DNA of 42,634 bases from Bryobacterales bacterium (GTDB taxonomy: Bacteria > Acidobacteriota > Terriglobia > Bryobacterales > Bryobacteraceae), in assembly GCA_016789745.1 (NCBI GenBank), contig JAEUQF010000054.1, forward strand, positions 1-42,634. The letters are read 5' to 3'. Of this stretch, positions 42,171 through 42,634 are shown in pieces (position 1 is the stretch's first letter; every line of letters begins with the position of its first letter). The translations under genes and the position numbers were made by a program. The notes below the pieces were generated by a model. It searched no databases, had not been told where the DNA came from, and saw nothing but the letters and a program-made list of their open reading frames with translations.

Positions 42171-42634
42171 TCAGGCGACCATGCCTTTCCCCGATTCGCC
42201 CAGGAGGATAGTCTGCTGCGCGATACGCGCAAGTCCGGGGCGATGCGTGATGAGGATGGCGGTGCGGCCCCGAAGCGCGGTGGCAAGGGTGTCGGCGATG
42301 GCGGTTTCGTTGGCCTCATCGAGCGAGGAGGTGGGCTCATCCAAGATAAGGACGGCCGGGTTGGCGAGCAAGGCACGGGCGAGGGCGACGCGCTGGCGTT
42401 CGCCTGCAGACAACGTTTGGCCACGTTCGGCCAGCACCGTATCGTAACCCTCCGGAAGCGCCAGAATGCGGTCGTGGATGGCGGCGGCGCGCGCGGCCTC
42501 TTCGATCTGTTCGCGGGTGGCGTCGGGGCGGGCGTAGGCGATGTTCTCGCGAACCGTGGTGGGGAACAGGTAGGGCGTCTGTTCCATGAGGAAGACGGCG
42601 CGGCGAACGGCATCGACGCGGAGGTCGCGCAGGT
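42171..42634 (-). CDS. qhpF: ABC exporter nucleotide-binding region (QhpF), truncated by the window
   Basis: The last ~154 codons of an ABC transporter; the frame stays open to the window end, so the start lies outside. Visible are the Q-loop (LMEQTPYLF), the signature LSAGERQRVALARAL, Walker B AVLILDEPTSSLD and the H-loop ITHRP. The Walker A and any membrane domain are missing because of the cut. Its adjacency with qhpG and the rest of the locus identifies it as QhpF, which moves the processed gamma subunit to the periplasm. The stop is directly followed by the qhpG ATG. Confidence 0.85.
   Translation of the reverse strand, partial: LRDLRVDAVRRAVFLMEQTPYLFPTTVRENIAYARPDATREQIEEAARAAAIHDRILALPEGYDTVLAERGQTLSAGERQRVALARALLANPAVLILDEPTSSLDEANETAIADTLATALRGRTAILITHRPGLARIAQQTILLGESGKGMVA

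Noticed and set aside
1..42634. tRNA, rRNA or CRISPR array
   Set aside because: No cloverleaf-type sequences, rRNA blocks or regularly spaced repeats were recognised by eye in either strand.

Overview
The window looks like chromosomal DNA of an acidobacterium of the Bryobacterales/Solibacter type. The evidence is high GC content, a secreted protein ending in the Solibacter-type (TIGR03437-like) C-terminal domain, a very large Oar-like TonB-dependent receptor with a carboxypeptidase-regulatory N-terminus, several PEP-CTERM proteins, and a Ser/Thr kinase with a TolB/WD40-like sensor paired with an ECF-type sigma factor. Taxonomy is inferred from gene content only.

Layout. 1-3.0 kb is decayed accessory DNA: a zeta-toxin-like toxin and its presumed antitoxin, both broken by single-base frameshifts, an intact exported alpha/beta hydrolase, and another frameshifted gene. 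3.5-9.9 kb holds a 1152-residue exported multidomain protein, flanked by two copies of a ~120-bp intergenic repeat, then a locus resembling Pseudomonas PA2778/PA2779: a C39-like peptidase, a TPR/outer-membrane-barrel protein and a PA2779-like protein. 10-16 kb holds six PEP-CTERM proteins plus a Tae4-like amidase effector candidate. 16-19.6 kb is a sigma factor-kinase pair. Three PEP-CTERM transcription units and the kinase gene share an upstream element (GTAACA, 19 bp, AGTAAC; one copy has 22 bp), which suggests a common regulon. 19.6-32 kb is a mosaic: a DUF6786-like secreted protein, a periplasmic WD40 protein, an alkaline-phosphatase-superfamily protein, an overlapping GMC oxidoreductase-glycosyltransferase-AraC operon, a methyltransferase, an mhqO/mhqD-like pair, a caspase-like secreted protein and an exported propeller-like protein.

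32.0-42.6 kb, all on the minus strand, is the most striking part: a quinohemoprotein amine dehydrogenase (QHNDH) locus. In transcription order it has qhpF (ABC exporter, cut by the window end), qhpG (flavoprotein), an Oar-like TonB receptor, qhpA (diheme alpha subunit), qhpD (radical-SAM maturase), qhpC (gamma subunit, the cross-linked peptide), qhpB (beta-propeller subunit) and qhpE (subtilisin-like leader peptidase). The expected roles are: QhpD makes the thioether cross-links in QhpC, QhpG hydroxylates the Trp that becomes the cysteine tryptophylquinone cofactor, QhpE removes the leader, QhpF exports the peptide, and QhpA/B/C assemble in the periplasm to oxidise primary amines. All cross-link residues are present in QhpC. 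The TonB receptor inside the locus, a longer leader and an extra cysteine in QhpC are the unusual points. No tRNA, rRNA or CRISPR array was seen.
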